A stretch of DNA of 64,000 nt. It comes from an uncultured Dehalococcoidia bacterium (GTDB taxonomy: Bacteria > Chloroflexota > Dehalococcoidia > Lucifugimonadales > CAJWER01). How positions within the stretch are numbered: the stretch's first letter is position 1; every line of letters starts with the position of its first letter. The notes beneath the pieces are model-generated. The model was not told the origin of the DNA, ran no database searches, and worked only from the letters and a program-made list of their open reading frames with translations. The stretch covers positions 1,745,158-1,809,157 of the forward strand of contig OY282442.1 of NCBI GenBank assembly GCA_958296115.1. The letters are read 5' to 3'. The translations under genes were made by a program, and so were the position numbers. Below are positions 7,334-16,572 of this stretch, piece after piece.

Positions 7334-8293
7334 ATGAGACTCAAGCGGATGGGGTCGGACGGCCCCGAGGTTCCGGTGGTCTGTTTCGGCACGTGGCCCT
7401 TGGGAGGCGCGTACGGAGATTACGAAGAGTCGCGGGCGATAGCTACGATGCGCGCGGCGATGGACGCGGGGCTGACGTTCATAGACACGGCCCAAGGATA
7501 CATGAACGCCGAGGCTATCATCGGCAAGGCGATACAGGGCCGCCGAGACGAGTTGTTCATAGCGACCAAGATCTCCGGCGACGACCACTCGACGGCGAGC
7601 ATCGACGCGGCGTTGGACAACAGCCTGAGGCTCATGGGCGCGGGCCACGTAGACCTGTACCAGCTTCACCGCGCCGCCGAGCGCCCGATACAGGACACGA
7701 TGGGGGACCTGCTCCGGCTGAGGGACGCGGGCAAGATCAGGTACATCGGTGTCTCCAACTTCTCGGTGGAACAGATTGACGAGGCGGCGGGATTCGGGCG
7801 GATACACAGCGGGCAGCCGCGCTACAACCTGCTCTTCAGGGAGGCGGAGGACGACCTCATTCCTGCCTACGAGCGCAACGGCATCGGGGTGATGGCCCAC
7901 TCGTCGCTCGCCAAGGGTCTGCTCGGAGGTCGTCACAAGCCGGGAGACACCTTCCCGCTCGATGACGAGCGGTCGGGCTGGCCTGCATTCAAGGGCGAGT
8001 CTTTCGAGCGGACCTACGGCATCACGCAGCGGTTGCAGGCATGGTCGAAGGACCATGGGCGCGACATCGTCCAGCTTGCGCTGGCGTGGCCCGTGGCCCA
8101 CCCGGCGGTGTACACGAGCATCGCCGGGGCGCGCAAGCCGGAGGACCTCGAGACGCTGGCCAGGGCCGGCGAATGGGAGTTGACGGACCAGGACCTGCGG
8201 GAGATCGACGACATCCAGGGCGGGCACAGGCTATACATCGAGGACCAGATGGTGCCGGAGCAGCGGGCTTGGCACGAGCGCCAACGCCGGTAA
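7334..8293 (+). CDS. Aldo/keto reductase
   Basis: NADPH-dependent (alpha/beta)8-barrel oxidoreductase of 319 residues. The catalytic tetrad is visible: Asp in FIDTA, Tyr in QGY, Lys in ATKISG and His in YQLHRA. The cofactor-binding C-terminal segment contains SIAGARKPEDLE. I choose the ATG at 7334 with AGGAG at 7324-7328 over the GTG at 7328. It resembles the YhdN/Tas-like general-substrate AKRs. The physiological carbonyl substrate is unknown. Confidence 0.88.
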   Translation: MRLKRMGSDGPEVPVVCFGTWPLGGAYGDYEESRAIATMRAAMDAGLTFIDTAQGYMNAEAIIGKAIQGRRDELFIATKISGDDHSTASIDAALDNSLRLMGAGHVDLYQLHRAAERPIQDTMGDLLRLRDAGKIRYIGVSNFSVEQIDEAAGFGRIHSGQPRYNLLFREAEDDLIPAYERNGIGVMAHSSLAKGLLGGRHKPGDTFPLDDERSGWPAFKGESFERTYGITQRLQAWSKDHGRDIVQLALAWPVAHPAVYTSIAGARKPEDLETLARAGEWELTDQDLREIDDIQGGHRLYIEDQMVPEQRAWHERQRR

Positions 8294-8401
8294 GCGGGCA
8301 GCGCCGTACATGAAACCGGGATGGTTTGACCCAGCTCGACGAGTTCCAGCCTCCCTGCTGGACGATTCGAGATAGGCTTAATCCAACAAGGAGTGGCTGA
8401 C

Positions 8402-8866
8402 ATGGCAATCGAGATTGGCGAGAGGGCGCCTGACTTCACCCTGCCGTCCTCGTCCGGCTCGGACGTTACGCTGTCGGACCTCAGGGGCAAGAAGGTTGTG
8501 TTGTACACCTACCCGAAGGACGACACGCCGGGCTGCACCAAGGAGGCTTGCAGCTTCCGGGACGGGATGAGCGAGATAGAGTCGGCCGGGGCGGTCGTGC
8601 TGGGTCTGAGCGCGGACGGGGTCGAATCCCACCGCGAGTTCATCGGCAAGTATGGGCTGAACTTCGAGCTGCTGGCGGACGAGGGCAAGGAGGTCATCGA
8701 GTCCTACGGCGCGTGGGGCGAGAAGGAGGTCTTCGGGAAGAAGACGGTCGGCATAATCCGCAAGACCTTCCTGATCGACGAAGAGGGCAACCTAGAGAAG
8801 ATCTGGCCGCAGGTTGCGCCGGACGACCACGCCGACGAGGTGCTCGAGGCGATTCGGGGCCGATAG
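8402..8866 (+). CDS. bcp: Thioredoxin-dependent peroxiredoxin Bcp/PrxQ
   Basis: A 154-residue thiol peroxidase that reduces hydroperoxides. The peroxidatic Cys45 and resolving Cys50 sit in DTPGCTKEAC, the atypical 2-Cys PrxQ signature. The ATG at 8402 has AAGGAG 8 nt upstream; the GTG at 8393 overlaps that site and is less likely. The MFS gene begins 6 bp after its stop, so the two may be co-transcribed. Confidence 0.93.
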   Translation: MAIEIGERAPDFTLPSSSGSDVTLSDLRGKKVVLYTYPKDDTPGCTKEACSFRDGMSEIESAGAVVLGLSADGVESHREFIGKYGLNFELLADEGKEVIESYGAWGEKEVFGKKTVGIIRKTFLIDEEGNLEKIWPQVAPDDHADEVLEAIRGR

Positions 8867-8872
8867 CAGCTA

Positions 8873-10531
8873 TTGGCGCCGGAGGACACAGCGGCCTCGT
8901 CGCCTCCTGAACGCGGCGCGGGCTCTCCATCCGCCGGGATGGCTCACGGCCTGTCCCGCCGCGAGACGGTCTTGACGATGGCGGGCGTGATGCTGGGCAT
9001 CTTCCTGGCGTCGCTCGACCAGACCATCGTAGGCACAGCTATTCCGCGAATCGTCGCCGACCTGGGGGGCTTCGACCGCTTCACGTGGATCACGTCGGCC
9101 TATATAGCCGCTTCGACGACGGCGGTCCCGATAGTAGGGCGGTTGTCGGACCTGTACGGGCGGAAGGTCTTCTACGTGGCTGCGGTGGTGGTGTTCCTGG
9201 TCGGCTCGGCGCTGGCCGGGTTGAGCCAGACGATGAACCAGCTCATCGCGTTCAGGGCGATCCAAGGGATAGGCGGCGGCTCGCTGATGGCGCTGGCGTT
9301 CGTGGCGGTCGGGGACCTGTTCCCGCCTGCGGACCGGGGCAAGTACCAGGGGTTCGTGGCGGCGATGTTCGGGATGTCTTCGGTCATAGGGCCGACCCTG
9401 GGGGGATTCATCACGGACACGTTGTCATGGAACTGGATCTTCTACATCAACCTGCCGCTCGGGGTGGTCATCCTTGCGTTGCTGATCAGGTTCTTTCCGA
9501 GCGTCAAGCCTGCGCCCGGCTCGAGGCGGATAGACGCGGCGGGGATGGCTGCGCTGGTCGTGTCCATATTGGCGCTGCTGCTCGCCCTATCGCTGGCGAA
9601 CGTGCGGTACGAGTGGCTGTCCGTCCAGATAGTGGGGCTGCTTGCAGTGTCGGCGCTGTCTGCGATCGCGCTCGTCGTCGCGGAGCTTCGCGCGGCGGAG
9701 CCTATCATGCCGTTGGCGATATACCGGAGCTCGGTGGTGAGCCTGTCGCTGATTGCGACGGCCTGCACGGGGTTCGGGATGTTCGGGACGATAGTGTTCA
9801 TACCTTTGTTCTTCCAGGGGGCGCTTGGCGCGTCGGCTACCAGCAGCGGGAGCTTCCTGACGCCGATGATGCTCGGCGTGGTAATCGGCGCCGCCATCTC
9901 AGGACAGGCGCTCTCGCGCCTTGGGGGGCATTACCGCCTGCAGGGGCTGGTCGGCATCGTGATGATGGGCGCGGGGATGTTCATGGCGTCGCGGATGACG
10001 CCCGATACGAGTTTCGGGTCTGCGGTGGCGAGCATCGTAGCGCTGGGCTTCGGGCTTGGGGTTACATTCCCGCCGTTCACAATCGCGGCGCAGAACGCCG
10101 TGCCTTACAGTCTGCTGGGCGCGGTGACTTCTGCGACGCAGTTCTACCGCTCGGTCGGGGGAGCGGTCGGCCTCGCGGCGCTCGGAGCGCTGATGGCGAC
10201 CCGGTTCTCGTCCACGCTGCTGGAGTTGCTGCCGCCTAGCGTGAAGGAAGCGCTGCCTGCGGAGCGCCTCGCCGCGCTGGCGAACGACCCGCAGGCGGTG
10301 GTGGACCCGGACGCGGTGGGGGCTCTGCAGGGGGCGGCGTCGGAGCTGGGCGGCGGGGAGTGGGCGGACTATCTGCTCACGGCTCTTCGGGAGGCGCTGG
10401 CCTCGGCAATTGGCGATGTCTTCCTGGCGGCGCTGGGCGTGCTGGCGCTGGCGGCGGTCGCGACGCTGTTCCTGAAGGAGCGGGCGCTGTCGAAGAGTTG
10501 GGAGGAGGGCGGGCCTACGGCCTCAGGATGA
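8873..10531 (+). CDS. MFS transporter, DHA2 (EmrB/QacA) family
   Basis: A proton-coupled multidrug exporter-type permease of up to 552 residues with about 14 hydrophobic segments. The DHA2 motif LDQTIVGTAIPRI is in helix 1 and the motif-A-like loop GRLSDLYGRK lies between helices 2 and 3. The start is uncertain: TTG 8873 (6 bp after bcp) or ATG 8939; neither has a clear ribosome-binding site. Its 3' end overlaps the convergent oxidoreductase gene by 17 bp. The substrate is unknown. Confidence 0.9.
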   Translation: MAPEDTAASSPPERGAGSPSAGMAHGLSRRETVLTMAGVMLGIFLASLDQTIVGTAIPRIVADLGGFDRFTWITSAYIAASTTAVPIVGRLSDLYGRKVFYVAAVVVFLVGSALAGLSQTMNQLIAFRAIQGIGGGSLMALAFVAVGDLFPPADRGKYQGFVAAMFGMSSVIGPTLGGFITDTLSWNWIFYINLPLGVVILALLIRFFPSVKPAPGSRRIDAAGMAALVVSILALLLALSLANVRYEWLSVQIVGLLAVSALSAIALVVAELRAAEPIMPLAIYRSSVVSLSLIATACTGFGMFGTIVFIPLFFQGALGASATSSGSFLTPMMLGVVIGAAISGQALSRLGGHYRLQGLVGIVMMGAGMFMASRMTPDTSFGSAVASIVALGFGLGVTFPPFTIAAQNAVPYSLLGAVTSATQFYRSVGGAVGLAALGALMATRFSSTLLELLPPSVKEALPAERLAALANDPQAVVDPDAVGALQGAASELGGGEWADYLLTALREALASAIGDVFLAALGVLALAAVATLFLKERALSKSWEEGGPTASG

Positions 10532-11552
10532 GCTTGCCGAAGGATTGCTGGGACTCCATCACCTCGTGGGCCTTCGCTGCGTCGCGGAGGGGGAACACGC
10601 GGTGGATTACGCTCTTGATGACGCGCTTGCCCGCGAGGTCCACTATCTGGCGCAGGTCTTCCTTGCGTCCCATGAAGACTCCGAAGACGGTCTGGTTGCG
10701 GAGGAACATGAGCCCCATCTGGAGGTCTGCCTTGTATCCGGTGGTAACTCCGCATATGCCGTAGCGTCCGCCGGGCGCGAGGGAGCGCGAGGCCGCGGGC
10801 CAGAAGCCTTCGCCCACGTGGTCGAGCACGACGTTGACGCCTCGGCCCTCGGTAAGCTCCTTCACGCGCTGCTCGATGTCCTCCCGCGAATAGACTATCA
10901 CCTCGTCCGCGCCCAGCTCCCGCGCCATCCGCGCCTTCTCGTCGGTGCTGGTAGTGGTGATGACCCTCGCGCCGACCACGTTCTTGGCAAGCTGGATGGC
11001 CGCAGTGCCGACCCCGCTCGACGCGGAGAGGATGAGAGCCGTTTCCCACGACTTCAACTGGGCGCTTCTGATGAGGATGTTCCAGCTTGGCAGGAAGACC
11101 GTGGGCAGCGCGGCAGCGTACTCGTAGGAGAGCGAATCGGGCAGCCTGACGGCGTTGACGGCCGGCGCCTTCACGAGCTCGGCGTAACTGCCGTTGGTGG
11201 TGGAGCCGAGCATACTCGGGCTGATGCATAGCTCGTGCTGGCCCGCGATGCAGTAATGACACTGGGAGCAGGTGAGCTTGGGGTTGATGACGACGCGGTC
11301 GCGGACCCTAATGCGCGTTACTTCGGAGCCGACCTCCACGACGTCGCCCGCGGCGTCGCCGCCAAGTATGTGGGGCTGGTCGAGGCCGAGGCGCGTGCCC
11401 CTGACTCCGAGTCGCGTGAAGATGTCCACGCGGTTGACGGCGCACGCCCTGACCCGGACCTTCACGTCGTTGGGGCCTATCACGGGGTCCGGCATGTCGC
11501 CGTAGGTCAGGACCTCCCGGCCGCCGTGCTCGCGGATATATACAGCCTTCAT
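10515..11552 (-). CDS. Zinc-type alcohol dehydrogenase / quinone oxidoreductase (MDR)
   Basis: A 345-residue medium-chain dehydrogenase/reductase. A GroES-like N-terminal domain carries the structural zinc cysteines (CSQCHYCIAGQHELC), and the Rossmann domain carries SASSGVGTAAIQLAK. The catalytic-zinc positions look partly altered: there is no clear Cys at the usual first ligand (AVNRVDIF). That favours a quinone-oxidoreductase-like function. The 3' end overlaps the MFS gene tail-to-tail. Confidence 0.85.
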   Translation of the reverse strand: MKAVYIREHGGREVLTYGDMPDPVIGPNDVKVRVRACAVNRVDIFTRLGVRGTRLGLDQPHILGGDAAGDVVEVGSEVTRIRVRDRVVINPKLTCSQCHYCIAGQHELCISPSMLGSTTNGSYAELVKAPAVNAVRLPDSLSYEYAAALPTVFLPSWNILIRSAQLKSWETALILSASSGVGTAAIQLAKNVVGARVITTTSTDEKARMARELGADEVIVYSREDIEQRVKELTEGRGVNVVLDHVGEGFWPAASRSLAPGGRYGICGVTTGYKADLQMGLMFLRNQTVFGVFMGRKEDLRQIVDLAGKRVIKSVIHRVFPLRDAAKAHEVMESQQSFGKLILRP

Positions 11553-11627
11553 CGCTTCTCCATCGGGCGCGGGTACGAGCGCCGCGCCGCCGTCTGCTAG
11601 TACTGCTTCAATGTAGTCTTGGCATCC

Positions 11628-11667
11628 TGAACCTCCCTCTCCCGGTTCAGGGAAGGGATAAGGCGGG
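11628..11667. repeat. REP-like palindrome
   Basis: CCCTCTCCCGGTTCAGGGAAGGGATAAGGCGGGA is a member of the dispersed palindrome family. I see nothing else in the 279-bp gap at 11553-11831. Confidence 0.6.
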
Positions 11668-11831
11668 ACTGCCTACCCAACATTATTAATATAGACGGAG
11701 CGCTAGGTTGTCCAGCGCCTGTACCAATCGCCAGCCTATCGCCGTACACGGCGAGTGTCAACCGCCGCATCATTGGCGACAGGGCAAGGCCGCTCACGAC
11801 GTTCGGGCGACAGATATGCCTGCGCCCCACG

Positions 11832-12866
11832 CTAACGCGCGCCCTCCAACTCTTGCCTGACCAGCTTCGCGCCCTTGACCATCGCTTCCAGTTTCAGGTA
11901 CGTGATCCACCTGGGGAGCTGGAAGAAGCCGCAGTCGGGGCTGACGTAGAGCTTCTCCGGCTCGACGACCTTCAGCATCTCGCGGATGCGCTCCGCCACG
12001 TCCTCGGGCCGCTCGACGTAAAACGACTTCACGTCTATCACGCCCGCGCCGAGCTCTCTCTCGTCGCCGACCTCGCCCCAGAGGCCGCTCTCCTTCATCT
12101 CGCGGTTGGCGAACTCGAGCACGAGCTGGTCGGACCGGGTATCCAGCAGCGCGGGGAACATCCACTCGTATGTGCGCTTGCCGCGCGGACGGCTGCTCAG
12201 GTTGCCGAAGCACACGTGCAGCGCCAGCTTCGCGTCAACCCCCTCGACGGTCGCGTTGTACAGCCTGACCCACTCGTTCAGCTCGCCTGGTATGACCGCG
12301 AACGACGGCTCGTCGATCTGGATATAGTCGGCCCCGGCGTCGGCCAGGGCCTTGAGCTCCCCGTTGATGACGGCGGCCATCTCCCAGGCTAGGTCCAGAC
12401 GGCTCGAATAGCCCTCGCCGGGGCGGACGTGCATCGTGAGCGTCAAGGGCCCCGGGCAGGTCAGCTTGAGCGGCTTGTCGGTGCGCCTCCTCGTGAATTC
12501 GTACTCCTCGACTATGCCCAGCCCTTGCGGCACGCTGACCCTGCCGGTCGTGTGGTAGCGCTGCGGGCTGTCGTACCCGTAGAGTCCCACCTTCCGAAGC
12601 GGCGGGTCCTCCACGATGTTCGACATGCGGCTGTAGAAGCTCTGCACGAAGTACCAGCGCCGCATCTCGCCGTCGGTGATGATGTCCACCCCGGCGCGCT
12701 CCTGGTCCATTATCGCCGCCATCACGGCGTCGTCGAACGTCTCCCGCACGTCGGTCGAGCCGTAGCCGCCCTTCTCGATCTCGTCGAGGGCGGTCCACAG
12801 CCAGCTGGGGTAGGCATGGCTGCCGACCACGGTAGTCGGCAGAATAGAAGGCGCGGTCTTGCTCAT
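11832..12866 (-). CDS. MetE-like cobalamin-independent methionine synthase (core domain)
   Basis: A 344-residue protein corresponding to the C-terminal catalytic barrel of MetE, as in archaeal core MetE, without the N-terminal folate domain. Zinc-ligand-type residues are visible in LHVCFGN (His, Cys) and SPDCGFFQ (Cys), and substrate motifs in DEPSFAVIPGE. It would transfer a methyl group to a thiol such as homocysteine; the methyl donor of core MetE proteins differs from that of full MetE. It is monocistronic, with an ATTATA (-10 on the minus strand) at 12901-12906. Confidence 0.82.
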   Translation of the reverse strand: MSKTAPSILPTTVVGSHAYPSWLWTALDEIEKGGYGSTDVRETFDDAVMAAIMDQERAGVDIITDGEMRRWYFVQSFYSRMSNIVEDPPLRKVGLYGYDSPQRYHTTGRVSVPQGLGIVEEYEFTRRRTDKPLKLTCPGPLTLTMHVRPGEGYSSRLDLAWEMAAVINGELKALADAGADYIQIDEPSFAVIPGELNEWVRLYNATVEGVDAKLALHVCFGNLSSRPRGKRTYEWMFPALLDTRSDQLVLEFANREMKESGLWGEVGDERELGAGVIDVKSFYVERPEDVAERIREMLKVVEPEKLYVSPDCGFFQLPRWITYLKLEAMVKGAKLVRQELEGAR

Positions 12867-12963
12867 GGCGCAACTCCGGGGATGGACTTCGGGCGCGTCA
12901 ATTATAGCAGTGGCGGGCGCGTACCGGTGGGTTAGCTGAGTGCGTCAGCCGTCGCTGCGGTGG

Positions 12964-12991
12964 TTGCCGTTGATGCCGATCTCGCTATAAT
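12964..12991 (+). promoter_or_regulatory. Promoter of the small protein/DUF2335 pair
   Basis: TTGCCG (12964-12969), a 16-bp spacer and TATAAT (12986-12991), about 30 bp before the first ATG at 13023. Confidence 0.5.
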
Positions 12992-13022
12992 AGCGTTTGG
13001 CAGGGATTGATCGAGGCTACGA

Positions 13023-13265
13023 ATGACCGCAAAGCAAAGACGCAGGATAATCATCGAGCGCAGTCTGCGCAGACCCTTCTGGGATGGCGTCGCGCGCATC
13101 TTCGACTTCACTGGGTTGCTGAATAGGCCCGCGAGGATGCTCCCGCCCGACGTTGCCGACCAATACGCGATCTGGTCTGACTGGAAGGCTATCGGCGATG
13201 ATTTTAGGGCAATCATGGGCAGTCATCCGCCGAATAGGGCTTCGGCTCGCAATCGTAAGGGCTAG
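13023..13265 (+). CDS. Small basic hypothetical protein
   Basis: An 80-residue protein, not recognised. It is rich in Arg at the N-terminus (KQRRRIIIERSLRRPFWDG) and ends in a basic tail. The ATG at 13023 has GAGG upstream and a promoter at 12964-12991. Nine bp separate it from the DUF2335-like gene, so the two probably form an operon. Confidence 0.6.
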   Translation: MTAKQRRRIIIERSLRRPFWDGVARIFDFTGLLNRPARMLPPDVADQYAIWSDWKAIGDDFRAIMGSHPPNRASARNRKG

Positions 13266-13274
13266 GGCCGAAGA

Positions 13275-13778
13275 TTGGTTGATGACAAGCGTTCAGCCAT
13301 CCAGCCCGATTCTACTGACCAGCCCCCGGCCGAGTTTGACAGACCAGACCGGCCGTCAGACGCCCAAGCTGTTGACTCCGAATTTCTCATCGCCCGCCAG
13401 ATGTGGTACGGTCCGTTGCCGCCGCCTGCGGCACTCAACGAGTACAAGGATGTTGTAGCAGACGGGGCTGAACGAATTGTCTCAATGGTGGAACAGCAGA
13501 CTATCCACCGCATGAAGATGGAAGAGATGATCGTCGAGAGCGACCTCCGGCTCGCTCAGAGGGGACAGTGGATCGGGCTGGCAGTAGTTCTTGCTGTCTT
13601 GGCGATAGCTGGATACATGGCTTACCTCGGGGCTACCACGGCTGCAGCGGTGGTTGCAGGGATTGACCTAGTTGGACTTGCCGCTGTCTTCGTCTATGGC
13701 AGTCTCCGCGGACGAGTTATCCAGATAGAGGATGACGATCCGGAGGAGCGCCCCGATACAAGCCGCCCTAACATCTGA
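13275..13778 (+). CDS. DUF2335-like predicted membrane protein
   Basis: A 167-residue protein starting at TTG 13275. A conserved YGPLPPPAALNEY motif (about residues 42-55) precedes a long amphipathic helix. Two transmembrane segments follow (about 97-118 and 122-140) and then an acidic cytoplasmic tail. This matches DUF2335 membrane proteins, whose function is unknown. The short acidic C-terminus and the upstream partner gene are the only other clues. Confidence 0.65.
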   Translation: MVDDKRSAIQPDSTDQPPAEFDRPDRPSDAQAVDSEFLIARQMWYGPLPPPAALNEYKDVVADGAERIVSMVEQQTIHRMKMEEMIVESDLRLAQRGQWIGLAVVLAVLAIAGYMAYLGATTAAAVVAGIDLVGLAAVFVYGSLRGRVIQIEDDDPEERPDTSRPNI

Positions 13779-13780
13779 AA

Positions 13781-14905
13781 TCAGGAGGGCGCGCCGGGCA
13801 GCGACTCGCAGGCAGTCTCGTCGCGGTCCCTATCCAGCCTGTGCCGGTCGGTTTCCGGGCCGCCGGCTGCCTCGTAGAACGCCTGCGCCTCCTTCCACGT
13901 ATCGAAGTCGGAGCAATTGCGGTTGGGCCCATCCGGGTCGTACTTCGTGTCCGGCGGGCTTGCCTGGGGCGTTGGCGTGAGCGCAGCCGGGGTCGCTCCA
14001 TTCACGGCCGGTGTTGGCGCTGCCGCCGGCGTCACAGTGGGCGCGATGGGCGCTGGCGTGGATATGGCAGGTATCGGCGCAGCGGGGGTGGATGCTGCCG
14101 GGGTCGCTCCGCTGACGGCCGGGGTTGGCGATGCCGCCGGCGCCACGGTGGGCGCGATGGGCGTTGGCGTAGGTGTGGCAGGTATCGGCGTAGCGGTGGA
14201 GACCTGGAGATATACGCTGTGAGCGCAGGTGGTGAACATCTCGCGCAGGGCGTCCGCCTCCGCGCCAGTCGCGGTCAATCGCCACCCCCTCTTGATAGCT
14301 GCCCAGTCAGTGGCGTACTGGCACCAGTACGTCCGGTCCGGAGGCCGCCACTCGGCCGGCGTCTTGCTGCCCTTCGACCGATTGGCCGACGCGGTAGTTG
14401 CTTCCAGGTGGCCCCGGTAGGCCAGGCTGTTGGCGTACGCCTCCTTGCGCTCCGCGCTCCACGAGTAGCCTCCCGATACGTGCGCGTTCGCAAGCGGCAC
14501 CACGTGATCCACGTCGAGCTTCCCAGGGTCCTCGACAACCTCGCCCGTGTACGGGTCCGTCCATCGCCCCGATGCCACCCTGCAAGAATCGCCGTTCCTG
14601 AAAGTGACCGGGACCGAGGACTCCGCTATCAGCGTCTCCTGCCGTGTATCCTGGCAATCCCCATCCGCGTCGATCCAGTGGCGCCAATCGTCCCTGTCAT
14701 ATCTCGGCATATCGGCGGCCTGCTCGGAGACGACGATGCGCATCACCAAGGCTTCGGGCTGCGGAGAAGGCGCGGCTGGCGCAGGAGTGGGCGTCGCGGC
14801 CGCCGGTTCCTGCGCGGGCTGGGCTGGCCCCCCGCAGGCGGCGAGGACTGCGACGGCAAGCGCGGCTAACGGCCACAGAACCCAGCGCAACCTGCGAATC
14901 GGCAT
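13781..14905 (-). CDS. Secreted HNH nuclease-like lipoprotein with Excalibur domain
   Basis: A 374-residue protein. An N-terminal lipoprotein signal (VLAAC, Cys about residue 25) is followed by a Pro/Ala-rich linker. A DUF1524/HNH-like nuclease domain (about 55-230) contains LDVDHVVPLANAH, NRSKGSKTPAEW and a YWCQYA motif. A Thr/Pro/Ala-rich linker holds two 37-residue repeats. A C-terminal Excalibur calcium-binding motif (DRDRDETACE) preceded by NCSDF ends the protein. It probably acts outside the cell on nucleic acid. The ATG at 14905 lacks a good ribosome-binding site, so the start is uncertain. It overlaps nothing and ends 2 bp from the convergent DUF2335 gene. Confidence 0.82.
   Translation of the reverse strand: MPIRRLRWVLWPLAALAVAVLAACGGPAQPAQEPAAATPTPAPAAPSPQPEALVMRIVVSEQAADMPRYDRDDWRHWIDADGDCQDTRQETLIAESSVPVTFRNGDSCRVASGRWTDPYTGEVVEDPGKLDVDHVVPLANAHVSGGYSWSAERKEAYANSLAYRGHLEATTASANRSKGSKTPAEWRPPDRTYWCQYATDWAAIKRGWRLTATGAEADALREMFTTCAHSVYLQVSTATPIPATPTPTPIAPTVAPAASPTPAVSGATPAASTPAAPIPAISTPAPIAPTVTPAAAPTPAVNGATPAALTPTPQASPPDTKYDPDGPNRNCSDFDTWKEAQAFYEAAGGPETDRHRLDRDRDETACESLPGAPS
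13986..14197. repeat. 111-bp tandem duplication in the PT-rich linker
   Basis: Two copies of a 111-bp unit, each beginning GCCGGGGTCGCTCC (13986 and 14097), encode two 37-residue Pro/Thr/Ala linker segments of the HNH/Excalibur lipoprotein. Confidence 0.75.
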
Positions 14906-14919
14906 CAGAATCCATAAGG

Positions 14920-16065
14920 TCAATAGTTGGTGTAGGAGCCGTCGCGGCGGTGGAGATGCTGGGCTTCCCAGAACTCGAAGGGTTCGGCTGCCGCTGACTC
15001 GTCGAACTCGACGCCCAGCCCCGGGCCCGTGGGCACGGGGAATCGTACGCCCTCTATCTGCGGCTGGACGGGGAACATGTCGGGGCCGAATACGAGGTCC
15101 TGGGTGCGCTCTTCGAGCCAGGCGTAGTTCGGCGTTGCAGCCGCGAAGTGGAGATTGGCGGCCGTGCTGATTGGGCCGAGGGGGTTGTGGGGCATCATGT
15201 CTATGTAGTGCGCCTCGCACCAGCCCGCGACCTTCATCGCCTCGGTGAAGCCGCCCACGTTGCATATGTCTATGCGGGCGAAGTTGAGTATCCCCTGCTC
15301 CACGTAGGGCAGGAATTGCCACTTGCTGGCGAACTCCTCGCCGATGGCGAACGGCACGTCGGTCATGCTGCGCAGGGCCTGATACGCGGCGGGGGTCTCG
15401 TCCCGGATCGGCTCCTCGAGGAAGTCCAGCGTGCCCGGCGGCATCCGCTGGCAGAAGGAGGCGGCTTCTGCGACGCTGAGGCGGTGGTGATACTCCATCC
15501 CCAGCGCGGGCGCGCTTCCGACGGCTTCGCGCGCCTTGACCATCCACTCGGCGGTCATGGCTATGGACTCGCGCGGCTCGAACAGGGCGGGATCGCCTCC
15601 GGTGTCGGGCGTTCCGAAGGTGAAGCGTATGGCGGGCCAGCCGTCCGCCGCCAGCCGCTTGGCGTCCTCGACGGCGTCCGGGCCCATGCCCGCGTGGGAC
15701 GTGGTGAAGCATGGCGCCCATTCGCGCTGCGCCCCGCCCAGGAGCTGATGCACCGGCACGTTCAGGCTCCGGGCTACGACGTCGTGCAACGCGATGTCTA
15801 TGGCGGAGATGGCCGCGGCGAGCACGCGACCGCCCTCGAAGTACTGGCTGCGGTACATCTCCTGCCAGAGCGCGCCGATGCGCCGCGGGTCCTTGCCGAG
15901 CAGGAACTCGCGGTAATGCTGGACGGCGCCCCTGACGGCGAGCTCGCGTCCCACCAGGCCGGACTCGCCCCAGCCGTGTATCCCGGCGTCGGTTTCGACC
16001 TTCACTATCATCAGGTTCCGCACGGCGCCCCGGGCTATCAGCGGTTCTACTTTGGTGATTTTCAT
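14920..16065 (-). CDS. Mandelate racemase/galactonate dehydratase-like enolase-superfamily enzyme
   Basis: A 381-residue acid-sugar dehydratase-type enzyme. An N-terminal capping domain is followed by a barrel with metal ligands in MEYHHRL, DFLEEPI and IGEEFASKW, and a catalytic His in MMPHNPLGPIS, the GalD/ManD pattern. The first ligand is Glu in ExHHRL, where GalD has Asp. I use the ATG at 16065; the frame runs to 16113. A minus-strand TGATATAAT extended -10 lies at about 16088. Substrate unknown. A divergent paralogue is at 42111-43253. Confidence 0.88.
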   Translation of the reverse strand: MKITKVEPLIARGAVRNLMIVKVETDAGIHGWGESGLVGRELAVRGAVQHYREFLLGKDPRRIGALWQEMYRSQYFEGGRVLAAAISAIDIALHDVVARSLNVPVHQLLGGAQREWAPCFTTSHAGMGPDAVEDAKRLAADGWPAIRFTFGTPDTGGDPALFEPRESIAMTAEWMVKAREAVGSAPALGMEYHHRLSVAEAASFCQRMPPGTLDFLEEPIRDETPAAYQALRSMTDVPFAIGEEFASKWQFLPYVEQGILNFARIDICNVGGFTEAMKVAGWCEAHYIDMMPHNPLGPISTAANLHFAAATPNYAWLEERTQDLVFGPDMFPVQPQIEGVRFPVPTGPGLGVEFDESAAAEPFEFWEAQHLHRRDGSYTNY

Positions 16066-16203
16066 GAGATCCCTCGCTTGGCGGGTGATTATATCAGGCT
16101 GCCGCCGCGCCATCTCATCGCCAAGGCGTCCGGAGGCCAGCGCCTCGCCTGGAGTTTGGATGTGCTAGAATGAGTCCGCGCATTTCTAGGTCCGGGGAGA
16201 GCC

Positions 16204-16572
16204 ATGCCTGAAGGATACGCGCTGAATTGGGGAGTGGCGCTGATAGTCGCCGGCGTAGGGCTCGCGGCGGCCCTTGGCATGTTCCTCGCATCCTATTTGC
16301 TCGCGCCCAAGCGCCCCTCGAAGCTCAAGGACATGCCCTACGAGTGCGGCATCCCGCCCGCCCCCCACCGATGGTCCCAGATCAACATCCGCTACTACGT
16401 CTTCGCAATCCTGTTCCTCATATTCGACGTCGAGGCCGTCTTCCTCTTCCCCTGGGCCGTCGTCTACCTCAAGACCATCCCCCTAGTCTTCTACGAAATG
16501 CTGATATTCATCGCCATCCTGTTCTTCGGCATCGTATATGGATGGAGGAAGGGCGTCCTGCAATGGAGATAG
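16204..16572 (+). CDS. nuoA: NADH-quinone oxidoreductase subunit A
   Basis: A 122-residue membrane subunit with three transmembrane helices and the diagnostic YECGIPP and [14 protein letters not shown] motifs. It is the first gene of the complex I operon. GGGGAGAG lies just upstream of the ATG, and a TAGAAT -10-like box sits at 16166-16171. It overlaps nuoB by 10 bp. Confidence 0.95.
   Translation: MPEGYALNWGVALIVAGVGLAAALGMFLASYLLAPKRPSKLKDMPYECGIPPAPHRWSQINIRYYVFAILFLIFDVEAVFLFPWAVVYLKTIPLVFYEMLIFIAILFFGIVYGWRKGVLQWR

Noticed and set aside
11597-11830. A 77-codon minus-strand frame between the oxidoreductase and MetE-like genes
   Set aside because: It runs through a REP palindrome, has no ribosome-binding site and no recognisable composition.
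13781-15721. One 646-codon fusion of the HNH lipoprotein with an upstream region
   Set aside because: The upstream part is a shadow of the enolase-superfamily gene read in another frame; the lipoprotein signal marks the real start near 14905.
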